A program made the translations under genes and the position numbers. Below, piece by piece: positions 1 through 8,332 of a DNA stretch of 64,000 bases. Where the stretch lies: positions 1 through 64,000 of the forward strand of contig CBDDLH010000011.1 in the NCBI GenBank assembly GCA_965230565.1, in the 5' to 3' direction. This stretch comes from BCD1 sp965230565. GTDB taxonomy: Bacteria; Bacteroidota; Bacteroidia; Chitinophagales; Saprospiraceae. Position 1 is the stretch's first letter. Each line of letters opens with the position of its first letter. The notes beneath the pieces were generated by a model. The model searched no databases. It had not been told where the DNA came from and saw only the letters and a program-made list of their open reading frames with translations.

Positions 1-1
1 C

Positions 2-250
2 CTGGAAAGGGCCACTTTTGAAAAAATGATCGAGTTGCAGGATGCTGGTTCCGGTTATGCCCATCTGTGGGTACATTTTATGGGCGATCGCATTGGCCAT
101 AGGGGTGGAGGAACAGGTTACAGTTCTTTTGCTGAGTGGCATTTAGCAGGAGATACCGGCTTTTTCATTTTTTCCAATAAATACCATGATGAGATCTATC
201 CCGGTGGGCGAATTTATGAGTTAGTGAAGTATCAGTTGTCCAAATATTAG
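2..250 (+). CDS. Serine hydrolase (beta-lactamase family), C-terminal fragment
   Basis: Only the last 82 codons are in the window; the frame is open back to base 2, so the gene begins upstream. The fragment contains GHRGGGTGYSSF, the HxGG-type motif that lines the active site near the C-terminus of class C beta-lactamase-like serine hydrolases (third catalytic motif, equivalent to KTG), followed by a hydrophobic strand FFIFSNKY typical of the end of this fold. The catalytic Ser-x-x-Lys and Tyr-x-Asn motifs would lie upstream. Substrate cannot be told: the family includes esterases, peptidases and D-aminopeptidases. A second member of the family is found at 54595-55779. Confidence 0.75.
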   Translation: MERATFEKMIELQDAGSGYAHLWVHFMGDRIGHRGGGTGYSSFAEWHLAGDTGFFIFSNKYHDEIYPGGRIYELVKYQLSKY

Positions 251-425
251 GAAGTTTAAATCCGTTAATTTTTCTTGTTTCCCAATTATGTTCTTTTTTT
301 TAATTAATGAAATCCTGGTTCGGATTTATGGCTCAATTTCACTATACTATAGCATTCCCGGATAAGCTGGGATTGGGGGATGTGAGGAATAGCTGAACTG
401 AATTTTTTAACAACAAAACAGGATT

Positions 426-1562
426 ATGACACTGCTAACGGTTGGTGTATTTGGAAAATCTCAAATGGAAAATGAAAAAAGGGTGCCGATACATCCTCGT
501 CAATTGGCCTGGATCGATGAAGAAGTGAGGCAACATCTTTATTTTGAAGAAGATTATGGTATACCGTTTGGAGTGAGTAACGATAAGATCCGTTCCATGG
601 TAGGAGGTATGTTACCCCGGGAGGAGCTGTTTGAAATGTGCGACATTGTGTTGATCCCAAAACCTGTTTTGGCGGATTTCAAAGCCATGAAGGAAAAAAC
701 GATTTTATGGGGATGGCCGCATTGTGTCCAGCAAAAAAAGATTACTCAGGAGGCGATTGACCGCAAACTCACCCTCATCGCCTGGGAGGCCATGCACAAA
801 TGGAGCAGCAGTGGAGCATGGCAAATGCATATTTTTCACAAGAACAATGAAATTGCCGGATATGCGAGTATCCTTCATGTGATAGGATTGTTGGGTATTG
901 ATGGAAATTACGGCCCGCCGAGAAAAGTAGTGGTTATCAGTTTTGGTTCTGTTAGTCGTGGGGCGATCAATGCTCTGCACGGGTTGGGCTTTCATGATAT
1001 CAGCGTTTTTACGCAAAGGCATGCTGTCTTTGTAGCCGATCAGATACCTGGTGTACAATATTTTCATTTTGAAAGATCGGAGTCCGGAAAGTTGATTTCC
1101 CTGCACCCGGATCGCCATTCCATGCCATTTATCGAAGAGTTGGCTCAGGCAGATGTCATCATCAACGGAACATTGCAGGATACGGATAACCCTTTGATGT
1201 TTGTAGATAAGGGAGATCTGGATAAACTGAAGCCCGAAAGTGTAATCATTGACGTCAGCTGCGATGAAGGTATGGGTTTCTATTTTGCAAAACCTACCAC
1301 TTTTGAAGAGCCAATGTTTAAGCAGGAACAGGTTTACTATTATGCAGTAGATCATACGCCTTCCTATTTATGGCGAAGTGCTTCCTGGGCCATTTCTCAA
1401 AGTTTGGTTCCTTATTTGCCCGTTATAATGCAGGGCCCAGACCGATGGGAGGAAAGTGAGACAGTCTGGCGGGCGATTGAGATCAAAAAAGGTGTGATCC
1501 AGAATCCGAAGATCCTTACTTTTCAGAATAGAGGGGAGACGTATCCCCATGAGATGCTCTAA
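426..1562 (+). CDS. Alanine dehydrogenase/PNT-family NAD(P) dehydrogenase
   Basis: 378 residues, close to the 360-375 of alanine dehydrogenases. The N-terminal motif EKRVPIHP (17-24) is the family's E-x-RV-x-x-x-P signature; K79 in VLIPKP and H99 in WGWPHCVQ lie where alanine dehydrogenase has its catalytic lysine and histidine; the Rossmann glycine loop FGSVSRGA is at 173-180. No signal peptide, so cytoplasmic. Reductive amination or N-(carboxyalkyl) amino acid synthesis are the known activities. The WGWPHC context differs from ordinary alanine dehydrogenases, and N5-(carboxyethyl)ornithine synthase-like or saccharopine-type relatives are equally possible. ATG with a short AGGA upstream. It stands alone; repeat element A follows 17 bases after the stop. 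Confidence 0.75.
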   Translation: MTLLTVGVFGKSQMENEKRVPIHPRQLAWIDEEVRQHLYFEEDYGIPFGVSNDKIRSMVGGMLPREELFEMCDIVLIPKPVLADFKAMKEKTILWGWPHCVQQKKITQEAIDRKLTLIAWEAMHKWSSSGAWQMHIFHKNNEIAGYASILHVIGLLGIDGNYGPPRKVVVISFGSVSRGAINALHGLGFHDISVFTQRHAVFVADQIPGVQYFHFERSESGKLISLHPDRHSMPFIEELAQADVIINGTLQDTDNPLMFVDKGDLDKLKPESVIIDVSCDEGMGFYFAKPTTFEEPMFKQEQVYYYAVDHTPSYLWRSASWAISQSLVPYLPVIMQGPDRWEESETVWRAIEIKKGVIQNPKILTFQNRGETYPHEML

Positions 1563-1578
1563 AACTTCTCAGAAGGAA

Positions 1579-1753
1579 TTATAAAAACTTCTACATTCAG
1601 TATTGGATATTCTGCGGTTCTGCGGTTCTGTCTCGTATGTTCTTAATTTTTAGTTTAAAAATTTCCACTTCAGCTAAATATTAACCTGGTTGGAAAGCGA
1701 AACAGAACCGCAGAATATCCAATTTCCAATGTAAAATGTAGAAGTTTTTATAA
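1579..1753. repeat. Palindromic-ended intergenic element, copy A
   Basis: About 175 bp with long inverted ends: the left arm (1580-1631) reads ATAAAAACTTCTACATT, then TTGGATATTCTGCGGTTC, and the right arm (1702-1753) is its imperfect reverse complement ending GTAGAAGTTTTTATAA. The centre (about 70 bp) is AT-rich. GCGGTTCT is duplicated inside the left arm. Full copies recur at 38521-38677 and 39160-39352, and a partial relative at 17741-17825. It lies between two convergent genes, so the transcript could fold into a long hairpin. No ORF inside. Confidence 0.85.
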
Positions 1754-1756
1754 TAA

Positions 1757-4700
1757 CTACCTAACCTCAACCACCAACTGCCCCTTCAATTTCCCTTTTA
1801 CGGTTAAAGTTTCTCCATCCCACATAGCTCTTCCCGTTCCTTCTTTTCGAAGGAATAATTGCTCGCCATTTACGATCACCACTTTTGGAGCAGAAGTCAG
1901 GTTATGAATCACATAGGTCATTTCTCTGGTTTCCGGTTTGCCATCATAATCATAACCTTCTGAGATAGTTGTCAACTGAAGCACGTCTCCTCTGAAAATA
2001 GATTCGAAATTGACGATCTCGTATTGTTTTTTAAGATAAGCTTCCTTGGTCTCACCATCATCTTCGTACATGTATCCGCCGCTTTTTGTGACGGAATCAT
2101 CATGGTAATAATGCACAGTAAGACTTTCTGAAGTATAATCCTTCATGCTTTGGAAAGCCGGCGTCATAGGAATGAACGAACCTGCTTTGACGAATACCGG
2201 AGTGTTTTCAGGGTCAACTTTGAAATTGATCTCCGTACCACCTTCATAAGCCTGTCCGGTCCAGAAATCAAACCATCGGGCTCCTTTCGGGAAATAGATG
2301 CGTTGTGATTGGGCTCCTTTTTCCACCACAGGGCTGACGAGGAAGTTTTCTCCCCACAGATATATGTCTTTTTCGTCAAACAACTCAGGGCGGTCTTCCA
2401 TGTAGAATAATGGCCGCATCATAGGCAGCCCTTTTGTGGCATTTTCGTAAGCAAGCGTATAAGTGTATGGCATCAATGCGTAACGCAACTTGATATATCT
2501 CCTTGCATTTTCCCTGGTTTTTTCGTCCCAGAAGATCGGTTCCGCAGGAACTTCCTCCTGGGCATGGGTACGATAGATTGGCTGAAAAACACCGTATTGC
2601 AGCCAGCGCTTGTATAGTTCTGCATCTTCATAATCTCCTCCAAATCCTCCGAGGTCAGAGTGACTGTATCCCAGGCCTTGCATGGCCATGGTAAGTCCGA
2701 TCTCTACCTGTGGTTTGAGTCCGCCCCAGGATCTGTTTACATCACCTGACCAGGGGATCATTCCATATCGCTGAGAACCCGTAAACCCGGATCGCATCAG
2801 AATTACCGGGCGGCGGTTTGGAAAATCTTTTTCAAAACCTTCATAAATCACCTTTGCCCATTCGTGTCCATAATAACCATGTACATGATCGGCACGGCCA
2901 TTGACATGCAACAGGTCATCAGGATGTACTTCCGGCTCTCCCAAATCACCCCACCAGCCTTCCACGCCATTGAGGGTATGTTTTTTATAAATATTCCAGA
3001 ACCATTTTCTCGCTTCCGGTTTGAAGATGTCCAGCAAAGTGGTCGTTCCAAAGTAAAAATCGAAAATATAAGGCTCGCCGGTTTCGGTTGTTCCCACCAA
3101 TCCTTTATTGACAACCTCATCATAATACTTCGTTTTTTGAACAACGAACGGTTCGGTGATGAGGATGGTTTTTACACCTTTGTCCTTGAAGTCCGACATC
3201 ATCTTCGCCGGCTGAGGGAAAGAATCGAGGTGCCATTCGAAATTCCCAAGTCCTCCTTTAAGGTTTTTGCCAAACCAGTAAACGTCAAATACGATGCCAT
3301 CCAGGGGAATGTCGTATTCATGGTATTTGTCCACTACCATTTCTGCCTGTTGCTGAGAATGATATCCCATTCTTGAGGCGATATTGCCCAAAGCCCATCT
3401 TGGTACTAATGGCTGGCGGCCGGTAAATGCTGTGAAATTGGTGGCAAGGTCGTCCCATTCGTCTGCAGCGGTGATGGTGTAACTCATGCGGCCTCCGATG
3501 GCTTCGAATGAAAGGATATTCTCCTCCGTTGCTCCAAGGTCTGCAAAACCATCTGCTCCATTGTCAAATACGATCATGTATTTATTCGAAGAGATGACAA
3601 CTGGCATGGAATAATACATGAGGTCAGCGTGGGTTTCATAACCGTAACTTGGCTTATTGTACAATCTCAATCTGTTACCGCGACGGTCCATACCCAGGAC
3701 GCGCTCCCCTCCTCCGGTGAGTTTTTCCGTATCATCAAGCGTGAAACGGAAACCTTTGTACAGGCCATTGTCAAAATAGCCTTTTTCTTCAGCGATCAGC
3801 GGTCTGTTTTTATAGTTGTAGGCAATTTTAAAAGGTGATTTTTGTACTCGGATGGTAAGCCCGTTTGTTCTGTAGGTAATGGTATTATCTCCTTCCGTAT
3901 AATCGGCACGGACCTTTTGAGGAGCTCTTTCCACAGCAAAGGAAGGTGGATTTTTTTCACCTACAGGTGTAAATGTCACAGCAGCCGAACTTTCCGTATA
4001 AACTCTTACACGAATGGTTCCATCTGAGGTAGCAATGCGCATTCCGTCGGGTAGCTTTTCAGAAGAAATGAAAGTTCTTTTAACCTCGGGTGCTTCCTTT
4101 TCAAATACATAAACCTTGTATTCCCAGGGAGCTAGTTTAAAATTGACTCTTTTGGGTAGAGTGGTTTCCTCGCCTGAAAAATACTCGGTATAAATTCCGT
4201 CATGTGCGCCGACCAGAACGGAAGTTAATTGCTCTTCTCCGGAGAGGTTGATGATAGTGACCACTTTGCTATTCCCTTGCTCACGACTGAAGGAGATAAC
4301 ATACTTTTCCTTGTCATTCGGGATCTTTTCGATCCAACCTCCGGCATTACCGTTCCAGAGGGCTTTGTTTTCGCCTTTGAGCTGATTGAGTTTTTTATAA
4401 AACGGGAACAATGTTTCATCCGACCAGTCTATAGGGTCCTTGTCGAAGAATTTCAACCTTTTGTTCATGCCCGCTTCCTGCCCGGAATAGATCAATGGCA
4501 TACCCGGAATAGTATAAGACAACACAGCAAAGGCTTTATGTCCCTCACCAAGTCTTTCGAAAACAGTGCCATTCCAGCTGTTTTCATCGTGGTTGGTAAT
4601 GAACTGCATCGGATAAGCGCCTTTAGGGTAGTATTCATCCATTTCCTTGAAGATCTCAAAGATTGTGCTTGCCGGTTCGACTCCTTTAGCGATCTGGTTC

Positions 4701-5836
4701 ATTTCATGGTGAAATGGCCACCCGTAATTGGCATTGAAGGCCTCGTTCATCAGCAGAAGATTGTCGGCGTTTTCGGCAACCATCCAGATGGGCTTGATCT
4801 TTTCAAGGCGTTCACGGGCATCTTCCCAGAAATCCACAGGAACCATTCCTGCTACATCGCAACGGAATCCGTCAATATCAGCTTCTTCCACCCAAAATTC
4901 CATAGCTTCGATCATGGCTTCCCTCATATAGTATTGGTCATAGTCGAGCTGAACCACATCTGTCCAATCCATAGGAGAAATGGGTTGTCCGTTGGAATCC
5001 TGAGCGTACCATTCCGGGTGTTTGTAAATCCAGTCAATATCCCAGGCAGAGTGATTAGCTACCCAGTCGATCACCACTTTGAAACCTAAGCCATGGCATT
5101 TGTCAACCAATTCCTGGAAGTCTTCAAGCGTACCAAATTCAGGATTTATTCCTTTGTAATCTTTAACCGAATAATAAGATCCCATCGGCTCTTTACGGTT
5201 CTTTTCTCCGATGGGGTGGATAGGCATGAACCAGAGGATATCAACACCCAGTTCACGAAGTCTTGGTAAGTGTTTGGCGAAAGCCTCAAAGGTACCTTCC
5301 TCAGTGTATTGTCTTACATTGACTTCATAAATGCTGGCATGTTCAGACCAATCCGGTATCGGCGTTTTACTAACCTCATAAGCCTGCTTAGGTGGTTCGA
5401 AAGACATCTCCTGAAGATGGTGAAAAATGTCTTGTTCTTCGGAAGTTTTACCCACCTTGCTGCCATCTTTATTTCTGAAAACGAAAGCTATGGCAGCGAT
5501 TGTTTCATCTTCTCCTATTCCGTAGAGCTCGCCGATTTTGAACTTTAGCTGGTAGGTATTTTTATCGATGCGTTCCAGTTTGACTTCGTCTTTGTTTTCC
5601 CCCCAATCGGCCACGACATGTTTCCAATCACCAGGACTTGTGCTGGCAATGGTGATCAGTCCTGTGTGGACATAAATGGGGCCTTTGACGTCCATCAAAC
5701 CCTGATTGCCCTGAGTGGCATCGTAAGTCAGGGTGACTTCATCGTTTATTCCCGGTTTTTCGGGAGTGACGGTGATCTGAGAAAATAAAAAGGTTGTGCA
5801 AAGGAGGAAAGAAAGGATGAAACTGAGCTTTTTCAT
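1757..5836 (-). CDS. Secreted GH13-GH31 fusion: alpha-amylase plus alpha-glucosidase
   Basis: A 1359-residue protein carrying two complete glycoside hydrolases. Residues 1-19 are a signal peptide; about 20-150 is a beta-sandwich module shared with the amylase at 29422; about 160-590 is a GH13 barrel with DWVANH (257-262), GFRCDVAG (323-330, nucleophile D327), acid/base E355 in VAEN and ITNHDEN (413-419); about 595-1359 is a GH31 enzyme with nucleophile D964 in GWWGDLGEPE, RSGFTGSQRY (1015-1024) and acid/base D1032 in WSGD, plus a C-terminal beta-sandwich. All catalytic residues of both are present. GH13 would cut internal alpha-1,4 bonds and GH31 release glucose from the ends. No T9SS tail, so probably periplasmic. 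The GH97 gene upstream on the same strand suggests an alpha-glucan operon, although about 200 bp separate them. Confidence 0.9.
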   Translation of the reverse strand: MKKLSFILSFLLCTTFLFSQITVTPEKPGINDEVTLTYDATQGNQGLMDVKGPIYVHTGLITIASTSPGDWKHVVADWGENKDEVKLERIDKNTYQLKFKIGELYGIGEDETIAAIAFVFRNKDGSKVGKTSEEQDIFHHLQEMSFEPPKQAYEVSKTPIPDWSEHASIYEVNVRQYTEEGTFEAFAKHLPRLRELGVDILWFMPIHPIGEKNRKEPMGSYYSVKDYKGINPEFGTLEDFQELVDKCHGLGFKVVIDWVANHSAWDIDWIYKHPEWYAQDSNGQPISPMDWTDVVQLDYDQYYMREAMIEAMEFWVEEADIDGFRCDVAGMVPVDFWEDARERLEKIKPIWMVAENADNLLLMNEAFNANYGWPFHHEMNQIAKGVEPASTIFEIFKEMDEYYPKGAYPMQFITNHDENSWNGTVFERLGEGHKAFAVLSYTIPGMPLIYSGQEAGMNKRLKFFDKDPIDWSDETLFPFYKKLNQLKGENKALWNGNAGGWIEKIPNDKEKYVISFSREQGNSKVVTIINLSGEEQLTSVLVGAHDGIYTEYFSGEETTLPKRVNFKLAPWEYKVYVFEKEAPEVKRTFISSEKLPDGMRIATSDGTIRVRVYTESSAAVTFTPVGEKNPPSFAVERAPQKVRADYTEGDNTITYRTNGLTIRVQKSPFKIAYNYKNRPLIAEEKGYFDNGLYKGFRFTLDDTEKLTGGGERVLGMDRRGNRLRLYNKPSYGYETHADLMYYSMPVVISSNKYMIVFDNGADGFADLGATEENILSFEAIGGRMSYTITAADEWDDLATNFTAFTGRQPLVPRWALGNIASRMGYHSQQQAEMVVDKYHEYDIPLDGIVFDVYWFGKNLKGGLGNFEWHLDSFPQPAKMMSDFKDKGVKTILITEPFVVQKTKYYDEVVNKGLVGTTETGEPYIFDFYFGTTTLLDIFKPEARKWFWNIYKKHTLNGVEGWWGDLGEPEVHPDDLLHVNGRADHVHGYYGHEWAKVIYEGFEKDFPNRRPVILMRSGFTGSQRYGMIPWSGDVNRSWGGLKPQVEIGLTMAMQGLGYSHSDLGGFGGDYEDAELYKRWLQYGVFQPIYRTHAQEEVPAEPIFWDEKTRENARRYIKLRYALMPYTYTLAYENATKGLPMMRPLFYMEDRPELFDEKDIYLWGENFLVSPVVEKGAQSQRIYFPKGARWFDFWTGQAYEGGTEINFKVDPENTPVFVKAGSFIPMTPAFQSMKDYTSESLTVHYYHDDSVTKSGGYMYEDDGETKEAYLKKQYEIVNFESIFRGDVLQLTTISEGYDYDGKPETREMTYVIHNLTSAPKVVIVNGEQLFLRKEGTGRAMWDGETLTVKGKLKGQLVVEVR

Positions 5837-5871
5837 GTCTTTATTATTTGATACTTTGGTGTAGATAGAAA

Positions 5872-5879
5872 CAAATATA
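5872..5879 (-). promoter_or_regulatory. Possible -7 box of the GH13-GH31 gene
   Basis: On the minus strand this reads TATATTTG, matching the Bacteroidota -7 consensus TAnnTTTG, 35 bases before the ATG. No TTTG is found 19-21 bases further upstream, so support is partial. Confidence 0.4.
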
Positions 5880-5945
5880 AAAACTAAAAAGCGTTTAGGA
5901 GGTATGTTTAGTGTTAATAATACACTTTGTGGTTTTTTAACACAT

Positions 5946-5997
5946 AGTCACATAGCACACAAAGTTCTTTAGAACCTTCCTAGCGGACTATGTGACT
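5946..5997. repeat. Nested hairpin between GH97 and GH13-GH31 genes
   Basis: Outer arms AGTCACATAG (5946-5955) and CTATGTGACT (5988-5997) are perfect reverse complements; between them GTTCTTTAGAAC forms an inner palindrome. On the minus strand it follows the GH97 stop and precedes the GH13-GH31 start, and has no U-run, so it is more like an RNA stability or processing structure or a dispersed repeat than a terminator. Confidence 0.6.
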
Positions 5998-6045
5998 TCC
6001 GACCTTTGGTACGGAATGGCGCTTTACTCCATATGTTTTAAACAA

Positions 6046-8133
6046 TTATTTAACCAAAATACTCACCGCCACACCACCACCGGCAGCAAGCTTCAAATCC
6101 AGCACTGTAGACGCATCCACATCTATTTCGGATATCTTCAGATCCGTCGGATTGTTATCCCAGTGTGCATTCTCACCATCAGCGTAGATGTGAGCAGTGT
6201 AAGTTTTACCTTCTTCGAGGAAGTCAAGGGCTACCTGCATCTCCCGAGCATTTTCATCGGTAATGCTGCCCAGGAACCAATTGCCGGTTTCTTTTTCCTT
6301 GCGGGCAATAGTTACAAAGTCTCCCGGTTCACCGTTAATGGCGATGGATCGTTCCCAGTCTACCCCAACTTCGCGGATGAATTGTAAGCCTGGCTGACCT
6401 TCGTAGTGTTCTATCAGGTCAGCAGCCATTTGTATCGGACTGTAGATCACTACATAAAGCGCCAGTTGCTGGGCAAGGGTGGTGTTAACCTGATTGTCTG
6501 GTTTATACCCGTCGAATTTGATGTTGAAAATTCCCGGAGTATAATCTATCGGTCCGGCAAGCATTCTGGTAAAAGCAACAATTGGCAGATGTTCCGGAGG
6601 ATTACCTCCGTCATTCGACCAGGCGTTGAATTCCTGTCCGCGCAATCCTTCTCTTGAAATGGCATTCGGATAGGTCCTGCGGATCCCTGTTGCTTTGATA
6701 GGTTCGTGAGCGTTGATGGCCACTTCGTATTTTGCCGCAGTCTCCAGAGCTCTTCTGTAATGATTGACCATCCATTGCCCGTGGTGGTATTCCCCTTTTG
6801 GAATGAGTGGACCAACATATCCTGTTTTTACGTTATGAATGCCCAATCTTTGCATGAGGGCATAGGCGGTATCCATTTGCTGATCATAGGTGCGCGGAGC
6901 GGCAGAAGTTTCGTGGTGCATGATGATTTCCACACCTTTCTCTTTGGCATAACGAACGACTTCTTCAATATCGTAATCAGGATATGGCGTTACAAAGTCA
7001 AACACCCCTTCCCGGTCTTCAAAACCGATCCAGTGTTCCCAGCCGGTATTCCAGCCTTCGACCAATAATCCGCCGATATTGTTGGCTGAGGCAAAGTCGA
7101 TGAAGCTTTTGGCGTTTTCGGTTGTTGCGCCGTGCTTGCCGCTGGCTAAGTCCCATCTTGATTTATCCAGATGCATTTCCCACCAGATTCCGGCATAGGT
7201 CATTGGTTTGAACCAGGAAACGTCACCCAGTTTGTTGGGTTCATTCAGATTGACGATCAATCTTGAGTCGATAAGGTCAGTCGCTTTTTCTGCGATCTGG
7301 ATAGTTCTCCAAGGCGTTTTGAATGGCAGTGGTACTCTGGCTTTATATCCGGTAATATCGGAGCCTACCAGTTCGCTGGTCATTTTGTAGGTATCATTAT
7401 CCACTTTAAGGGTCATACCTGAGTAATTGGTAAGATTGGCTTCGTGGAAGGAGAGGTAAAGGCCTTCGGCAGTTTTCATTGTTACCGGAGTATTCACCGC
7501 ATTTTCGGGAATGTAGGTCTGTGCAAGATTTGGATGGTCACGTTTGCTGATTGCATCGATTCCGGAGAATGGAGTTGTATTGTAAAGATGTTCGTAAATA
7601 TCCCAGTCGCCAGGGATCCACCAGCAGGTGTGATCGCCGGTCAGTTGGAATTCCGTGTTTTCATCAGTAATGATGATAGAATCTTTGCCTTCGTGTTGAG
7701 GAAAAGCATATCGGAAAGCCACACCATCGTCATAAGCTCTGAAGATGAGGTTGAGTTTTCTTCCTGATTCGCCTGTTTCCTGCAGGGCAAGGGTGAGTTC
7801 ATTGCAATGGTTATGAACATCTATTTGTTCTCCCCAGGGCATTTGCCAGGTTTCTTCGATAGTAGTTGATTTCGAGTTGGTAATTTCAAAGTCCCCTGCC
7901 ATTGCCGGCCATTCCTGGAATTCAAATCCAAGTGACGAAGGTTTGATGACGGCTGTTTCTCCTTTGTTTACCGAATAAGATATTTGTCCGGTGGAATCAA
8001 GGCTCACGTCGATGGTGATGCTGCCGTCAGGTGAGGAAACACTTGTTTCGGAAGTCTCGGTGCCGGATTGGTCGGCACATCCGGTGAGGGCTAATCCGAT
8101 AAGGCTTAATAATAATAATAAATTGAATCGCAT
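6046..8133 (-). CDS. GH97 alpha-glucosidase, SusB-like lipoprotein
   Basis: 695 residues from the ATG at 8133. This start is chosen over an in-frame one 114 bases upstream because it begins a lipoprotein signal (LIGLALTGC, lipid-bearing Cys19). The order is GH97 N-domain beta-sandwich (about 25-290), catalytic barrel (about 300-580) and C-terminal sandwich. E408 (MHHETS), E477 (NAHEP) and E501 (RGQEF) are spaced 69 and 24 residues apart, the same spacing as the E439/E508/E532 of Bacteroides SusB as I recall it. This argues for the inverting alpha-glucosidase subtype rather than the retaining alpha-galactosidase subtype, which lacks the last two. It would release glucose from malto-oligosaccharides at the outer or inner membrane surface, working with the neighbouring GH13-GH31 enzyme. 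Confidence 0.9.
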   Translation of the reverse strand: MRFNLLLLLSLIGLALTGCADQSGTETSETSVSSPDGSITIDVSLDSTGQISYSVNKGETAVIKPSSLGFEFQEWPAMAGDFEITNSKSTTIEETWQMPWGEQIDVHNHCNELTLALQETGESGRKLNLIFRAYDDGVAFRYAFPQHEGKDSIIITDENTEFQLTGDHTCWWIPGDWDIYEHLYNTTPFSGIDAISKRDHPNLAQTYIPENAVNTPVTMKTAEGLYLSFHEANLTNYSGMTLKVDNDTYKMTSELVGSDITGYKARVPLPFKTPWRTIQIAEKATDLIDSRLIVNLNEPNKLGDVSWFKPMTYAGIWWEMHLDKSRWDLASGKHGATTENAKSFIDFASANNIGGLLVEGWNTGWEHWIGFEDREGVFDFVTPYPDYDIEEVVRYAKEKGVEIIMHHETSAAPRTYDQQMDTAYALMQRLGIHNVKTGYVGPLIPKGEYHHGQWMVNHYRRALETAAKYEVAINAHEPIKATGIRRTYPNAISREGLRGQEFNAWSNDGGNPPEHLPIVAFTRMLAGPIDYTPGIFNIKFDGYKPDNQVNTTLAQQLALYVVIYSPIQMAADLIEHYEGQPGLQFIREVGVDWERSIAINGEPGDFVTIARKEKETGNWFLGSITDENAREMQVALDFLEEGKTYTAHIYADGENAHWDNNPTDLKISEIDVDASTVLDLKLAAGGGVAVSILVK

Positions 8134-8332
8134 TTTGTGAAATTTGAATGATGGTTTATAAATGTATGTTTTAACCGCAAGTGGAACATAGTGACATCCC
8201 GAATGAGATTTTAAATCGAATGCACACGCAGTGTCGGGAGTAAGCAATGGAAGCGCAAGGGTCGCAAAGTATTATTTTGTCCTTTGGAAATTGATTCTTG
8301 TTTCTTTCATTTTTCAGAATACCTGAAAAATG

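Noticed and set aside
705..1355. Minus-strand ORF of 216 codons inside the AlaDH/PNT gene
   Set aside because: Shadow frame; plus-strand product has family motifs throughout.
4229..5089. Long plus-strand ORF (286 codons) inside the GH13-GH31 gene
   Set aside because: Shadow frame; the opposite strand carries all GH13 motifs over the same interval.
8134..8247. Longer start for the GH97 gene
   Set aside because: Would place 38 residues before a canonical lipoprotein signal.
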